Assembly (NCBI GenBank): GCA_017537905.1
Contig: JAFYJX010000045.1
Coordinates: 1-27,158 of the forward strand
DNA length: 27,158 nucleotides
Direction of reading: 5' to 3'
Source: Clostridiales bacterium
GTDB taxonomy: Bacteria; Bacillota_A; Clostridia; Saccharofermentanales; Saccharofermentanaceae
Position numbers and translations under genes: made by a program. This document shows positions 1 to 7,283 of this stretch, piece after piece; position 1 is the stretch's first letter, and each line of letters opens with the position of its first letter. The notes under the pieces were generated by a model, which worked only from the letters and a program-made list of their open reading frames with translations, was not told the origin of the DNA and ran no database searches.

Positions 1-88
1 GAGGGAAACGCGGCCGAAATATCCTTTGTTCCTTAAAGTGCCAGTCGATGACCGTATCGGACCTTAAGGACTAAATGATGTATCGTCA
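1..88 (+). promoter_or_regulatory. Structured 5' leader of mgtE (unassigned, truncated by window edge)
   Basis: This is untranslated DNA directly upstream of mgtE. A 7-bp stem can form between TCCTTAA (30-36) and TTAAGGA (64-70), enclosing a smaller CGAT/ATCG hairpin (about 46-59). An intrinsic terminator follows at once (89-122), before the ribosome site. A folded leader, then a terminator, then the gene is the layout of a transcriptional attenuator or riboswitch, and mgtE genes are often controlled by the Mg2+-sensing M-box. I could not match the visible part to the M-box consensus, and the 5' part may lie outside the window, so the ligand class is left open. Confidence 0.45.
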
Positions 89-122
89 CCTCTGTTTGCC
101 CAAAGCAAAGCGGAGGTTTTTT
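89..122 (+). terminator. Intrinsic terminator inside the mgtE leader
   Basis: CCTCTGTTTGC (89-99) pairs with GCAAAGCGGAGG (105-116), with one bulged G and a 5-nt loop, followed by six T. It lies 35 nt upstream of the mgtE start, so it either ends an upstream transcript or works as a conditional attenuator for mgtE. The second is favoured because there is little room for a new promoter between it and the ribosome site. Confidence 0.8.
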
Positions 123-157
123 GTTCCCGTCGTGTGTTTACTTTTTAGGAGGAACAA

Positions 158-1561
158 ATGGCAGAGAAGGAAATAAGAAGAGATTATCAGGACGAGATAA
201 TCTCGCTGATGAGGGGTAACGATTCCCCAAGGGTAATTCATTACAAGTTAGAAGATTATCACGCAAGTGACATTGCGCAGATATTAGAGGAGCTCTCTGA
301 CCAGGAGAGGAAGAAGCTCTTCAGAGTCTGCGGCAAGTCTCTGCTTGCGGAAGCTTTCGAGTGTCTGGAAGAAGACCAGGTTAGTGCTTATCTCAATGAG
401 ATGGACATCAGACGTGCTGCGGCAGTCGTTGCCGAGCTCGAGACGGACACCGCTGCGAACGTATTGAGAGAATTAGAGAAGGAGAGAAGAGGTCTCATCA
501 TCGATGCTCTCGATACCGAAGTTCGAAAAGAGATCAGCATCATCGCATCCTACGATGAAGACGAGATCGGTTCAAGGATGACCGCGAACTTCATCACGAT
601 CGGCCTGAACCTTACAGTCAAGCAGGCGATGACAGAACTCGTCACACAGGCTGAAGAGAGTGACAACATCTCGACGCTCTTCGTTGAGGATGAGGAAGGT
701 CTGTTCTACGGCGCTCTTACACTGAAGGATTTGATCACGGCAAGGAGCACGACGGACTTAAACACGCTGATAGTTACGTCGTTCCCTTACGTTTACGCCA
801 ACGAGCAGATCGACGAATGTATCGAAAAGCTCAAGGACTATTCGGAGGACTTGATCCCTGTACTTGATGAAGACAACAAGATCTTAGGAGTTATCACATC
901 ACAAAGTATCGTCGAGGTAGTCGATGATGAGCTCGGTGAAGACTACGTTAAGTTCGCCGGACTTATTGCAGAAGAAGACCTGAAGGAACCTTTGGGCCAG
1001 AGTATCCGTAAGAGAATGCCGTGGCTCCTTATCCTCTTGTGTCTTGGCATGATCGTATCTTCATTGGTCGGTGCTTTCGAGGCGGTAATCGCACAGCTTA
1101 CGATAATAATGGCATTCCAGTCGCTGATCCTCGACATGGCAGGTAACGTCGGAACGCAGTCGCTCGCTGTCACGATCAGAGTTCTCACTGACGAGAATCT
1201 CACAGCCGGACAGAAGTTCAAGCTCGTATTCAAGGAATCGAAAGTCGGTCTTTCGGTAGGTCTTATATTGGGTATCGCATCGGTGATCCTCATAGGTGTT
1301 TACCTTATGGTCATCAAGCACAAGGAGCCGATGTTCGCATTCGCTGTAAGCGGCTGCATCGGTGTGTCTTTGCTCGTATCGATGATTTTCTCGTCCATCA
1401 TCGGCACAGTGATCCCGCTCTTCTTCAAGAAGATCAATGTCGACCCGGCCGTAGCATCCGGACCCCTTATCACGACGGTCAACGACCTTATCGCCGTAGG
1501 CTGCTACTACGGAATGAGCTGGATGCTCCTGATCAACGTCATGCAGCTCCACGCTATGTGA
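158..1561 (+). CDS. mgtE: MgtE-family magnesium transporter
   Basis: This is a Mg2+-selective channel/transporter of the cytoplasmic membrane. The 467-residue protein has the full family layout: a cytoplasmic helical N domain (about residues 30-130), a pair of CBS domains (about 135-260) that sense intracellular Mg2+ in the family, a linker helix, and five membrane segments (about 287-465). The conserved pore signature DPAVASGPLITTVND is at 429-443; its last Asp (D443) corresponds to the pore Mg2+ ligand. AGNVGTQS is also present. The start is supported by TTAGGAGG 8 nt upstream. The gene follows a leader with a terminator and precedes a TSCPD protein by 29 bp, probably in one transcript. Family assignment is secure. 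Confidence 0.96.
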   Translation: MAEKEIRRDYQDEIISLMRGNDSPRVIHYKLEDYHASDIAQILEELSDQERKKLFRVCGKSLLAEAFECLEEDQVSAYLNEMDIRRAAAVVAELETDTAANVLRELEKERRGLIIDALDTEVRKEISIIASYDEDEIGSRMTANFITIGLNLTVKQAMTELVTQAEESDNISTLFVEDEEGLFYGALTLKDLITARSTTDLNTLIVTSFPYVYANEQIDECIEKLKDYSEDLIPVLDEDNKILGVITSQSIVEVVDDELGEDYVKFAGLIAEEDLKEPLGQSIRKRMPWLLILLCLGMIVSSLVGAFEAVIAQLTIIMAFQSLILDMAGNVGTQSLAVTIRVLTDENLTAGQKFKLVFKESKVGLSVGLILGIASVILIGVYLMVIKHKEPMFAFAVSGCIGVSLLVSMIFSSIIGTVIPLFFKKINVDPAVASGPLITTVNDLIAVGCYYGMSWMLLINVMQLHAM

Positions 1562-1590
1562 TGTAACAATGTTAAATGAGGTAAAATAAC

Positions 1591-1839
1591 ATGGAACACG
1601 TACAATTCAGCCCCAAGGGCGTCTGCTCTATCCAGATCGATTTTGATATTGAGGATGGCAAGCTTTACAACGTTAAGTATATCGGCGGCTGCAACGGCAA
1701 CCTCAAGGCTATCGGCAGACTGGTCGAGGGCAAGGACGCAAAGGAAGTCGCTGATATCTTAAGAGGCAACACCTGCGGCATGAAGGGCACTTCCTGCGCA
1801 GACCAGCTCGCAAAGGCTATCGACCAGTACGTAGGCTGA
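1591..1839 (+). CDS. TSCPD domain protein (TIGR03905-like)
   Basis: An 82-residue protein of a small family whose domain resembles the C-terminal metal-binding part of some ribonucleotide reductases. Four cysteines are visible (C12, C34, C62, C69). The motif GTSCADQLAKAI near the C-terminus is the TSCPD-type signature. The family has no established biochemical function; metal or Fe-S binding through the cysteines is inference. It lies 29 bp after mgtE and 47 bp before an acyltransferase on the same strand, so co-transcription is likely. A GAGG ribosome site lies upstream of the ATG. Confidence 0.8.
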   Translation: MEHVQFSPKGVCSIQIDFDIEDGKLYNVKYIGGCNGNLKAIGRLVEGKDAKEVADILRGNTCGMKGTSCADQLAKAIDQYVG

Positions 1840-1847
1840 CTTTTGAA

Positions 1848-1869
1848 CGCACTTTAACCGCACTTTGAC
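1848..1869 (+). repeat. Tandem 11-bp duplication
   Basis: CGCACTTTAAC (1848-1858) is followed directly by CGCACTTTGAC (1859-1869), one mismatch, in the gap between the TSCPD gene and the acyltransferase. It could be a replication-slippage product or a pair of binding sites; nothing else supports either. Confidence 0.6.
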
Positions 1870-1886
1870 CCGTACAGGATGGTTTA

Positions 1887-3005
1887 ATGGGCACAAATAA
1901 CGGACAGACGGCATTATCCAAAGAAGATACCCGCAATTACGGATTGGATGTTCTTAAGATCCTTTCGATGGTCTACGTGGTCATTCTCCATGCGCTGGGC
2001 CAGGGCGGAATGCAGAACAAGGGGAGCCTTTGGATGCAGTTTGCCGTTATGGCACTGTTTTACATCACGACGCCCGCGGTCAATATTTTCGCGCTCGTAA
2101 CAGGATATGTATCATTCTCGGACAAGAAAAAGCCTTTAAACCGCAAGAGGCTTTTCGAGATGTGGTTCCAGGTCGTATTCTACGCGCTCATCATCACAGC
2201 TATCTGCAAGTTCGTAATCCCGGACGTTGTAACCACGAGGGATTTCGTAAGCTCGGTGATGCCGCTCTACTACGATATCTACTGGTATTTCACGGCGTAC
2301 TTCATCGTGTCTGTTCTGTCGCCCTTTATTAACGCGGCGGTCAGGACGCTGCCTGAGACGACATTGCGGAAAGTATTCTTCGTGATGATCGTGATCTTCT
2401 CGTTCTTTACGAGCTTTTGTTACAGCCTCAATATCCTCACGTCGCACACATTCACATGGGTATTCCTGCTCTATATCATGGGCGCGGTCATGAAGAAGTG
2501 TAAGATCGGCGAGAAACTCCCTTCGGGCATTCTTGTAACCGGCATCATCGCGTGCAATCTTTTCAACTGGATCATAACCTGGGTCGGCGAAAAGTATGTC
2601 TCCGGCTCTGACTGGTACTTCACGGTCTTAAGCGATTACATCTCGCCCACGATGGTCATCCAGACGATCTGCTATCTGCTTTTGTTCAGAAAGATCAAGG
2701 CTTCAGGCGGCATGAAGAAGGTCATTAAGTTCATATCGCCATTGGTATTTGCGACATATCTCATCGACACACATCCTGTGATCTACAGGGATATCATGGA
2801 CGGATTATTCGTTCCGCTTACTGAATGGAACGTATTCCTCATGATCGCTTTCATGATCGGATTCGGCATCGTATTCGTCCTGGCAGCATGCCTTATCGAC
2901 AAGGTAAGGAGCCTTATATTCAAGCTCATCCGGATCGATAAGCTCGCGGGAGCTATAGCGGACCTGACGGTCAGGATCACGAATACAATAGGCAGTATAA
3001 AATAA
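1887..3005 (+). CDS. Acyltransferase family 3 integral membrane protein
   Basis: A 372-residue polytopic membrane protein of the acyltransferase-3 family (OatA/WecH/NodX group), which moves acyl groups, often acetyl, to surface sugars or other exported molecules. The N-terminus has the family hallmark: NYGLDVLKILSMVYVVILHA, with D21 and the conserved His H35 at the end of the first helix. About ten hydrophobic segments follow to residue 360. There is no fused SGNH hydrolase domain of the OatA type, so the acceptor cannot be told. The start ATG has only a modest AGGATGG ribosome site. The gene ends at a strong terminator shared with the convergent kinase-like gene. Confidence 0.85.
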   Translation: MGTNNGQTALSKEDTRNYGLDVLKILSMVYVVILHALGQGGMQNKGSLWMQFAVMALFYITTPAVNIFALVTGYVSFSDKKKPLNRKRLFEMWFQVVFYALIITAICKFVIPDVVTTRDFVSSVMPLYYDIYWYFTAYFIVSVLSPFINAAVRTLPETTLRKVFFVMIVIFSFFTSFCYSLNILTSHTFTWVFLLYIMGAVMKKCKIGEKLPSGILVTGIIACNLFNWIITWVGEKYVSGSDWYFTVLSDYISPTMVIQTICYLLLFRKIKASGGMKKVIKFISPLVFATYLIDTHPVIYRDIMDGLFVPLTEWNVFLMIAFMIGFGIVFVLAACLIDKVRSLIFKLIRIDKLAGAIADLTVRITNTIGSIK

Positions 3006-3015
3006 ATGAGAAAAG

Positions 3016-3044
3016 CCCGCCGATGTAAAAACGGCGGGCCTTTC
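3016..3044. terminator. Bidirectional intrinsic terminator
   Basis: A perfect 8-bp GC stem, GCCCGCCG (3016-3023) with CGGCGGGC (3033-3040) and a 9-nt loop. It is followed by CTTTCC on the plus strand and by CTTTTCTC on the minus strand. It lies between the convergent acyltransferase (+) and DAGK-like (-) genes and suits both. Confidence 0.85.
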
Positions 3045-3068
3045 CATATATGTTTAACTTATTCCTTT

Positions 3069-3926
3069 TTATTCTTTATAAGCTGTGTATGTCTTGACGT
3101 TCAGCACTGTCTCGCCGTCGATCTGGAGGGCGACGGGGCGGTCGAATGTGACCGTGATCTTATGACCGGTCTTGACCTCAACGTTCTTCTTGTGATCGAT
3201 GTGCTTGCCCTTGAAGATGGAAGGGAAGATAGCGAGCGTTGCAATCTTGCCGCTGCCGTGGAAGATAAGGAGCGAGAGGAGTCTGTCCTTGCCGAGTCTA
3301 TCCTGGGCAGGTGTGGCGATCATGCCGCCGCCATAATAGCGTCCGTTCATTGAAGGTGCGAGCCAGACCTTCTTGTAGGAGTAATGCTGGCCGTCTACTT
3401 CAATCTCGGCATTGGTGGGCTTGTAGTGGAAAAGGAGACCCTTGATGGCGATGCCCGCATAGTCGATCTTCTTGTTGCCGGCAGCTCTCTGCTGGTCGCC
3501 GACCTCGCAGCAGTAACCGTCTATACCGTAACCGATACCGTTGATGAAGCGCTTCTTCATTCCGTTTACTTCGACAAACGGGAGGTCCTTAAGATACTGT
3601 TCGATCCTGACCGGATTGTCGCCCGGTTTCTTGCCGATGTCGTTCCAGAAGTCGTTGCCGCTTCCTGTCGGGTAGTAATAGAGAGGAATGCTGATCTTCA
3701 TTCCGTCTGTGTCGTTGATGAAGTGATTTAATGTACCGTCACCGCCGCAGAGAATGACTTCGTCTTCTCTCATATTCAGCTCAGCGAAAAAGCTGTTCCA
3801 GTCAGTGACTTTGGTGATGTCCTTGTATACAGCTTTCTTGCCGCGCAGAAATACCTTGAGATCATCAGCCTTTTCCTTGCCGGTTCCGTTTCCGGAGAGC
3901 ATGTTAAACAGTACGTAAGTTGACAT
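3069..3926 (-). CDS. Diacylglycerol kinase family protein (DagK/YegS-like lipid kinase)
   Basis: A 285-residue cytosolic or membrane-associated kinase of the DAGK-catalytic family, which phosphorylates diacylglycerol or related lipids. The nucleotide-binding GGDGTLN is at 61-67, and the PTGSGNDFWND motif follows at 86-96. The ORF could open 33 bp further upstream (3959), but the start MSTYVLF at 3926 is preferred because GGAGG lies 12 nt before it and the extra residues are purely basic. The gene overlaps the end of the plsC-like gene by 23 bp, implying translational coupling. With that neighbour it forms a phospholipid-synthesis pair: the acyltransferase makes phosphatidic acid and the kinase can recycle diacylglycerol to it. 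Whether the substrate is diacylglycerol, undecaprenol or another lipid cannot be read from sequence. Confidence 0.88.
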   Translation of the reverse strand: MSTYVLFNMLSGNGTGKEKADDLKVFLRGKKAVYKDITKVTDWNSFFAELNMREDEVILCGGDGTLNHFINDTDGMKISIPLYYYPTGSGNDFWNDIGKKPGDNPVRIEQYLKDLPFVEVNGMKKRFINGIGYGIDGYCCEVGDQQRAAGNKKIDYAGIAIKGLLFHYKPTNAEIEVDGQHYSYKKVWLAPSMNGRYYGGGMIATPAQDRLGKDRLLSLLIFHGSGKIATLAIFPSIFKGKHIDHKKNVEVKTGHKITVTFDRPVALQIDGETVLNVKTYTAYKE

Positions 3927-4668
3927 CTTGTTCTTTCTCCTCCTCATGTTTTTCGACAAAAGATAACATCAAACCTCTTGCATAGTCGCCGATATCATTG
4001 CAGCGCTGCGACTTTACCTGTTCTGCGGACAGGACGTCCAACACCTCGAAATAGATATCGGTCTTGTGAAGCGGGAAATTTTTGGGCATTTTATCTGCAC
4101 CGCTGATGCCGCAGATGACGACGGGTACATTAGCCTTCTGGGCGATCTTGAAGATACCGTTGTGGAAGGGAAGAAGGCCGCCTTCGAAGTTCCTCTTGCC
4201 TTCGGGATAAACGGCAATGGAGACCTGATCGTTCTTGATGAGATCAGCTGCCATATCGATCGTCTTCATCGCATTTCTGGGATTATCACGGTCGATCGGG
4301 AGAAAACAGCAGCGTCTGATAATCTTGCCCCAGCAGGGAACGTCGAAATTTTCTTCCTTGGATATGAAAGCGAGATCATAGTCCTGAAGCAGGAACCATG
4401 TAGTGATGGGGTCCAACTTGGAGCGGTGATTGCAGACAAGAAGGAATCTCTGGTCTCTCGGGAACTTCTCAAATCCTTTGGTATGGAAATGTACGCGGCC
4501 AAAGAAAACCAGGTGCCATGTCGAACTGACAAGAAGCCACCTGTAAAAACCGCTGTGTTTCTCGTACAGCTTTTTGGTGTCGACCATGCATGAACAGGTG
4601 AACAGGAAAAGCCAATACGACAAGAACAGCGCGATCAATATGACGACCGACCAAAGTACGTATTTCAT
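3904..4668 (-). CDS. plsC: 1-acyl-sn-glycerol-3-phosphate acyltransferase (PlsC family)
   Basis: Transfers an acyl chain to lysophosphatidic acid to give phosphatidic acid, at the membrane. The 254-residue protein has an N-terminal transmembrane helix (about 5-28). The catalytic HX4D motif is NHRSKLD (H81, D86), and the glycerol-phosphate-binding motif is YPEGKRN (154-160, the FPEGTR position). It is first in a two-gene unit with the DAGK-like gene, overlapping its start. The start codon has only a weak AGGTAGGG-type ribosome site. plsC is a common label for this fold; paralogues with other acceptors exist, so the symbol is tentative. Confidence 0.87.
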   Translation of the reverse strand: MKYVLWSVVILIALFLSYWLFLFTCSCMVDTKKLYEKHSGFYRWLLVSSTWHLVFFGRVHFHTKGFEKFPRDQRFLLVCNHRSKLDPITTWFLLQDYDLAFISKEENFDVPCWGKIIRRCCFLPIDRDNPRNAMKTIDMAADLIKNDQVSIAVYPEGKRNFEGGLLPFHNGIFKIAQKANVPVVICGISGADKMPKNFPLHKTDIYFEVLDVLSAEQVKSQRCNDIGDYARGLMLSFVEKHEEEKEQDVNLRTV

Positions 4669-4714
4669 CCGAAACCCTACCTAACCTAGGGATAATATAG
4701 CAGAACTAAGGTTT

Positions 4715-4729
4715 ATTTGATAATCAAAT
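4715..4729. promoter_or_regulatory. Perfect 7-1-7 palindrome (candidate operator)
   Basis: ATTTGAT-A-ATCAAAT is a perfect 15-bp dyad with a one-base centre. On the minus strand it overlaps a possible -35 (TTATCA) lying 18 bp from TATATT (4696-4701 region) upstream of the plsC-like gene, so a bound repressor there would block that promoter. The regulator is unknown. Confidence 0.4.
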
Positions 4730-4875
4730 TTTAAATCAATTGTTCGTTAGAATGACCAAAAAGAAAACTGCAAATCTTGCGACCGAAATCTGCAAATAGC
4801 AAGAAATGTATAATGCTAATGACATAATAACAGTTTTTACCTTTAGTTTTTGGGACTCACGCCAAATCGCAATGC

Positions 4876-4905
4876 TTGTTTATTCAACCATTCTTGCTGT
4901 ATTAT
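4876..4905 (+). promoter_or_regulatory. Candidate promoter of the xylanase gene
   Basis: TTGTTT (4876-4881), an 18-bp spacer, then TATTAT (4900-4905). Transcription would begin near 4912, giving a leader of about 43 nt with the ribosome site CGGAGG just before the ATG. Confidence 0.5.
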
Positions 4906-4954
4906 AAATCGTACAAGCAGCAAACAATAAGAATGCTTTTTTCGCGGAGGTATT

Positions 4955-6979
4955 ATGAAAAAAGGATTTATCAAAGTGGTCGCTTGCGCTTTGGCAGGTT
5001 TGTTCCTCCTGAGCGGATGTGACTCACTTCCCAACGGATCTAACGGTCCTCATGAAGTCCCTACAACGATCAAGGCTGACTTCACACAGAAGGAGAAGAA
5101 GGGCAACTGGATCACTTACGGTGACTGTAAAGTTGAACTCAAGGACGGAACAGCCGTTATCACAAAGCGTTCCGCAAGCAACACGGGTATTGCTATTCCT
5201 TGCGCCGATTACAGAGGCAACACCGTAAAGGCTTACGTTAAGGCTTCTTCCGAGAACGACTCCATGATGCTCTCACTGAAGTACGAATTCTACGGCAACG
5301 TTTCCTATGTAAACATCGCCGGAGGTCAGGCTGACGAGGCAGGCATCACAGAGATCACAGGCACTATCCAGATCCCTGACAACGCACAGAATGCAATGAT
5401 CTATCTCGAAGCAAGTGACGTCAGAGACATCACTGTATCTGCTATGGAAGTAAGCATCGAGGGTGAGTTCAATAACCTGACAGGCACTCCTATCGAGTCA
5501 TTGGAAGATCCCACAAAGACAGCTTCCCTCGCAGCAGCTTATGCTGATTACTTCAAGTTCGGCGTTGCTTCTCCTGCAACAGTAATGACGAACAAGAACG
5601 ATTCTTTCAGAAAGCTTCTTAAGACTCAGTTCAATTCAGTTACACCTGAAAACGAGCTCAAGCCCGATTCAGTTCTTGATGCAGCTTTGTGCAAGAACGA
5701 TCCTGCAAAGTACAATGAAGCACCGGCTATCCATTTCGACGCTGCAAAGCCGATCCTGGATTACTGCAAGAAGAACAACATCCCGATGAGAGGCCACACT
5801 CTTGTCTGGTATTCACAGACACCTTCATGGTTCTTCTATGAGAACTACAACGTTAACGGACAGCTCGCCAGCAGAGAGCTCATGCTCAAGCGTATGGAGA
5901 GCTACATCGATCAGGTCATGAACTGGTGCGAAAAGAACTACCCCGGCGTTATCTATGCATGGGACGTTGTAAACGAAGCAGCAGCTGATGACGGCGGAAT
6001 GAGAGACTGCTACTGGAAGCAGGTAATCGGTGACGATTATGTAGAGAAGGCTTTCGAGTTCGCAAGAGCTCACGCTCCCGCTAATGTCCAGCTCTTCTAC
6101 AACGACTATAACGAGTACCAGACATCCAAGCAGGAAGATATCCTCAAGATGCTGAAGCCCATCGCTGCAGCAGGCAACATCGACGGTATGGGCATGCAGA
6201 GCCACATCAGCTCCGGCCTTAACATCGACAACTACATCGCAGCTGCAAAGAGATATGCTGACGAACTCGGCGTTATCATCCACATCACTGAGCTCGATGT
6301 AACAGCACCTAAGTCTCTTAACTCCATGTACGACCAGGGCGTTTACATGCAGAAGTTCTTCGAAGCTGTTATCGCAGCTGACAAGGCAGGCGTTCCGATC
6401 GAATGCGTAACAGTCTGGGGCCTTACAGACGACATGAGTTGGAAGTCTTCCACAAAGCCGCTGCTCTTCTACGGAAACCTCTCACCGAAGCCCGCTTACG
6501 AAGGCGTTATGTGCGCTGTAAACGGCGGTGAAGTAGCTAAGCCTGCTGACTATCAGGAGCCTAAGGTTGACTCCACTCCTTTCGTAGAGGACTACGAAGA
6601 CAAGAAGTTTACAGGCGGCCCGAGATACAGCTCTGTCCAGAAGATCGTTGAAGGCGGTTACGAGAGTGACTACTGCCTCATGAACTCCGAAGGCTACGCT
6701 GAGTACGACGGCTATTCGATCGACGTAACCAACTATGTCGGCCACACGATCAAGGTAACATTCGCCATCAAGTCCAAGTCACCTACATGTAAGTGTACAG
6801 CAGACATCGACGGCACATGGCCTACGATCGCAGAGGTCCAGACAGGTTCCGATGAATGGGTATTGGGCGAAGGCCAGTACACGATCGAAGCAGGCACACC
6901 GAGCCTTACGATCTATTTCGAGAGCGTAGACATGAATCCGTTCTATCTCGATAACGTAAAGATCGAAGTAATTGATTAA
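4955..6979 (+). CDS. Lipid-anchored GH10 endo-beta-1,4-xylanase with two flanking CBM-like domains
   Basis: Hydrolyses the xylan backbone on the outer face of the cell. The 674-residue protein starts with a lipoprotein signal, lipobox LLSGC with the lipidated cysteine C22. A beta-sandwich region (about 40-172) resembles CBM22/CBM4_9 carbohydrate-binding domains. The GH10 barrel (about 185-525) has every hallmark: HTLVW (281-285), WDVVNE with acid/base E341, FYNDYNEY (381-388), GMGMQSH, and ITELD with nucleophile E446. A second CBM-like sandwich (about 540-674) ends the protein. The start is fixed by GCGGAGG and by the signal peptide. Downstream is a strong terminator, so it is probably monocistronic. 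In the window it links functionally with the pentose uptake operon at the far end. Confidence 0.95.
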   Translation: MKKGFIKVVACALAGLFLLSGCDSLPNGSNGPHEVPTTIKADFTQKEKKGNWITYGDCKVELKDGTAVITKRSASNTGIAIPCADYRGNTVKAYVKASSENDSMMLSLKYEFYGNVSYVNIAGGQADEAGITEITGTIQIPDNAQNAMIYLEASDVRDITVSAMEVSIEGEFNNLTGTPIESLEDPTKTASLAAAYADYFKFGVASPATVMTNKNDSFRKLLKTQFNSVTPENELKPDSVLDAALCKNDPAKYNEAPAIHFDAAKPILDYCKKNNIPMRGHTLVWYSQTPSWFFYENYNVNGQLASRELMLKRMESYIDQVMNWCEKNYPGVIYAWDVVNEAAADDGGMRDCYWKQVIGDDYVEKAFEFARAHAPANVQLFYNDYNEYQTSKQEDILKMLKPIAAAGNIDGMGMQSHISSGLNIDNYIAAAKRYADELGVIIHITELDVTAPKSLNSMYDQGVYMQKFFEAVIAADKAGVPIECVTVWGLTDDMSWKSSTKPLLFYGNLSPKPAYEGVMCAVNGGEVAKPADYQEPKVDSTPFVEDYEDKKFTGGPRYSSVQKIVEGGYESDYCLMNSEGYAEYDGYSIDVTNYVGHTIKVTFAIKSKSPTCKCTADIDGTWPTIAEVQTGSDEWVLGEGQYTIEAGTPSLTIYFESVDMNPFYLDNVKIEVID

Positions 6980-7009
6980 TTTTCGGAAATTTCTTTTCTG
7001 TTAAGAGGG

Positions 7010-7036
7010 GCTGTCCCGTATGGGGCAGCTTCTTTT
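7010..7036 (+). terminator. Intrinsic terminator after the xylanase gene
   Basis: GCTGTCCC (7010-7017) pairs with GGGGCAGC (7022-7029), one G-U pair and a GTAT loop, followed by TTCTTTTT. It lies 30 bp after the xylanase stop codon. Confidence 0.85.
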
Positions 7037-7058
7037 TATGTCAGGCGGAATCGTATTT

Positions 7059-7143
7059 GTTCCCCATTTTTCTTATATGAAAATTTGGGGTAAAAACAGG
7101 CCTGTTTTGGTCCCCAAAAATTTATATACGTTTTTTGGGGAAC
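7059..7143. repeat. 85-bp concentric palindrome with alternative hairpins
   Basis: Three inverted repeats share one centre at about 7101: GTTCCCCA (7059-7066) with TGGGGAAC (7136-7143), TTGGGG (7085-7090) with CCCCAA (7112-7117), and the perfect AAAACAGG/CCTGTTTT core (7093-7108). Two side hairpins compete with these: CCCCA plus TTTTC (7062-7072) with GAAAA plus TGGGG (7079-7090), and TCCCCAAAAA (7111-7120) with TTTTTGGGGA (7132-7141). It occupies the gap between the xylanase terminator and the solute-binding lipoprotein gene. It may be an operator, a regulatory RNA fold or a small palindromic repeat element; single-copy data cannot decide. Confidence 0.7.
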
Positions 7144-7283
7144 TGAGACTGCCTTCACTGCCCCTGGCATCAATTCAGCATAGGTTTCGTGTCTTTTTCG
7201 GTTTTCCTATTCCAAAAACGCAAAATTCTTTTACAGTATAGTCAGGGAATAGGAATGATGGCCCGCTTACAGGAGGGACACTG

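Larger units (their letters stand above)
4669..4954. promoter_or_regulatory. Divergent regulatory region between plsC-like and xylanase genes
   Basis: A 286-bp AT-rich gap with no credible gene. It holds a candidate promoter for each side, a 7-1-7 palindrome at 4715-4729, and two direct copies of CTGCAAAT (4768-4775 and 4790-4797), 22 bp apart, about two helix turns. Such spacing fits operator sites for a regulator of the xylanase, but this is inference. Confidence 0.5.

Noticed and set aside
1..88. M-box (ykoK) riboswitch call
   Set aside because: Context fits, but none of the conserved M-box blocks could be recognised in the visible sequence, so only an unassigned leader is reported.
1061..1552. 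163-residue ORF antisense to mgtE
   Set aside because: Composition is rich in His, Glu and Arg with no recognisable domain; mgtE on the other strand is certain.
5825..6283. 152-residue ORF on the minus strand inside the xylanase gene
   Set aside because: It is a mirror of GH10 coding sequence with no ribosome site and low-complexity Val/Asp-rich translation.
7020..7241. Small 73-residue ORF after the xylanase
   Set aside because: It starts inside the terminator hairpin and runs through the concentric palindrome, so it is structured non-coding DNA.
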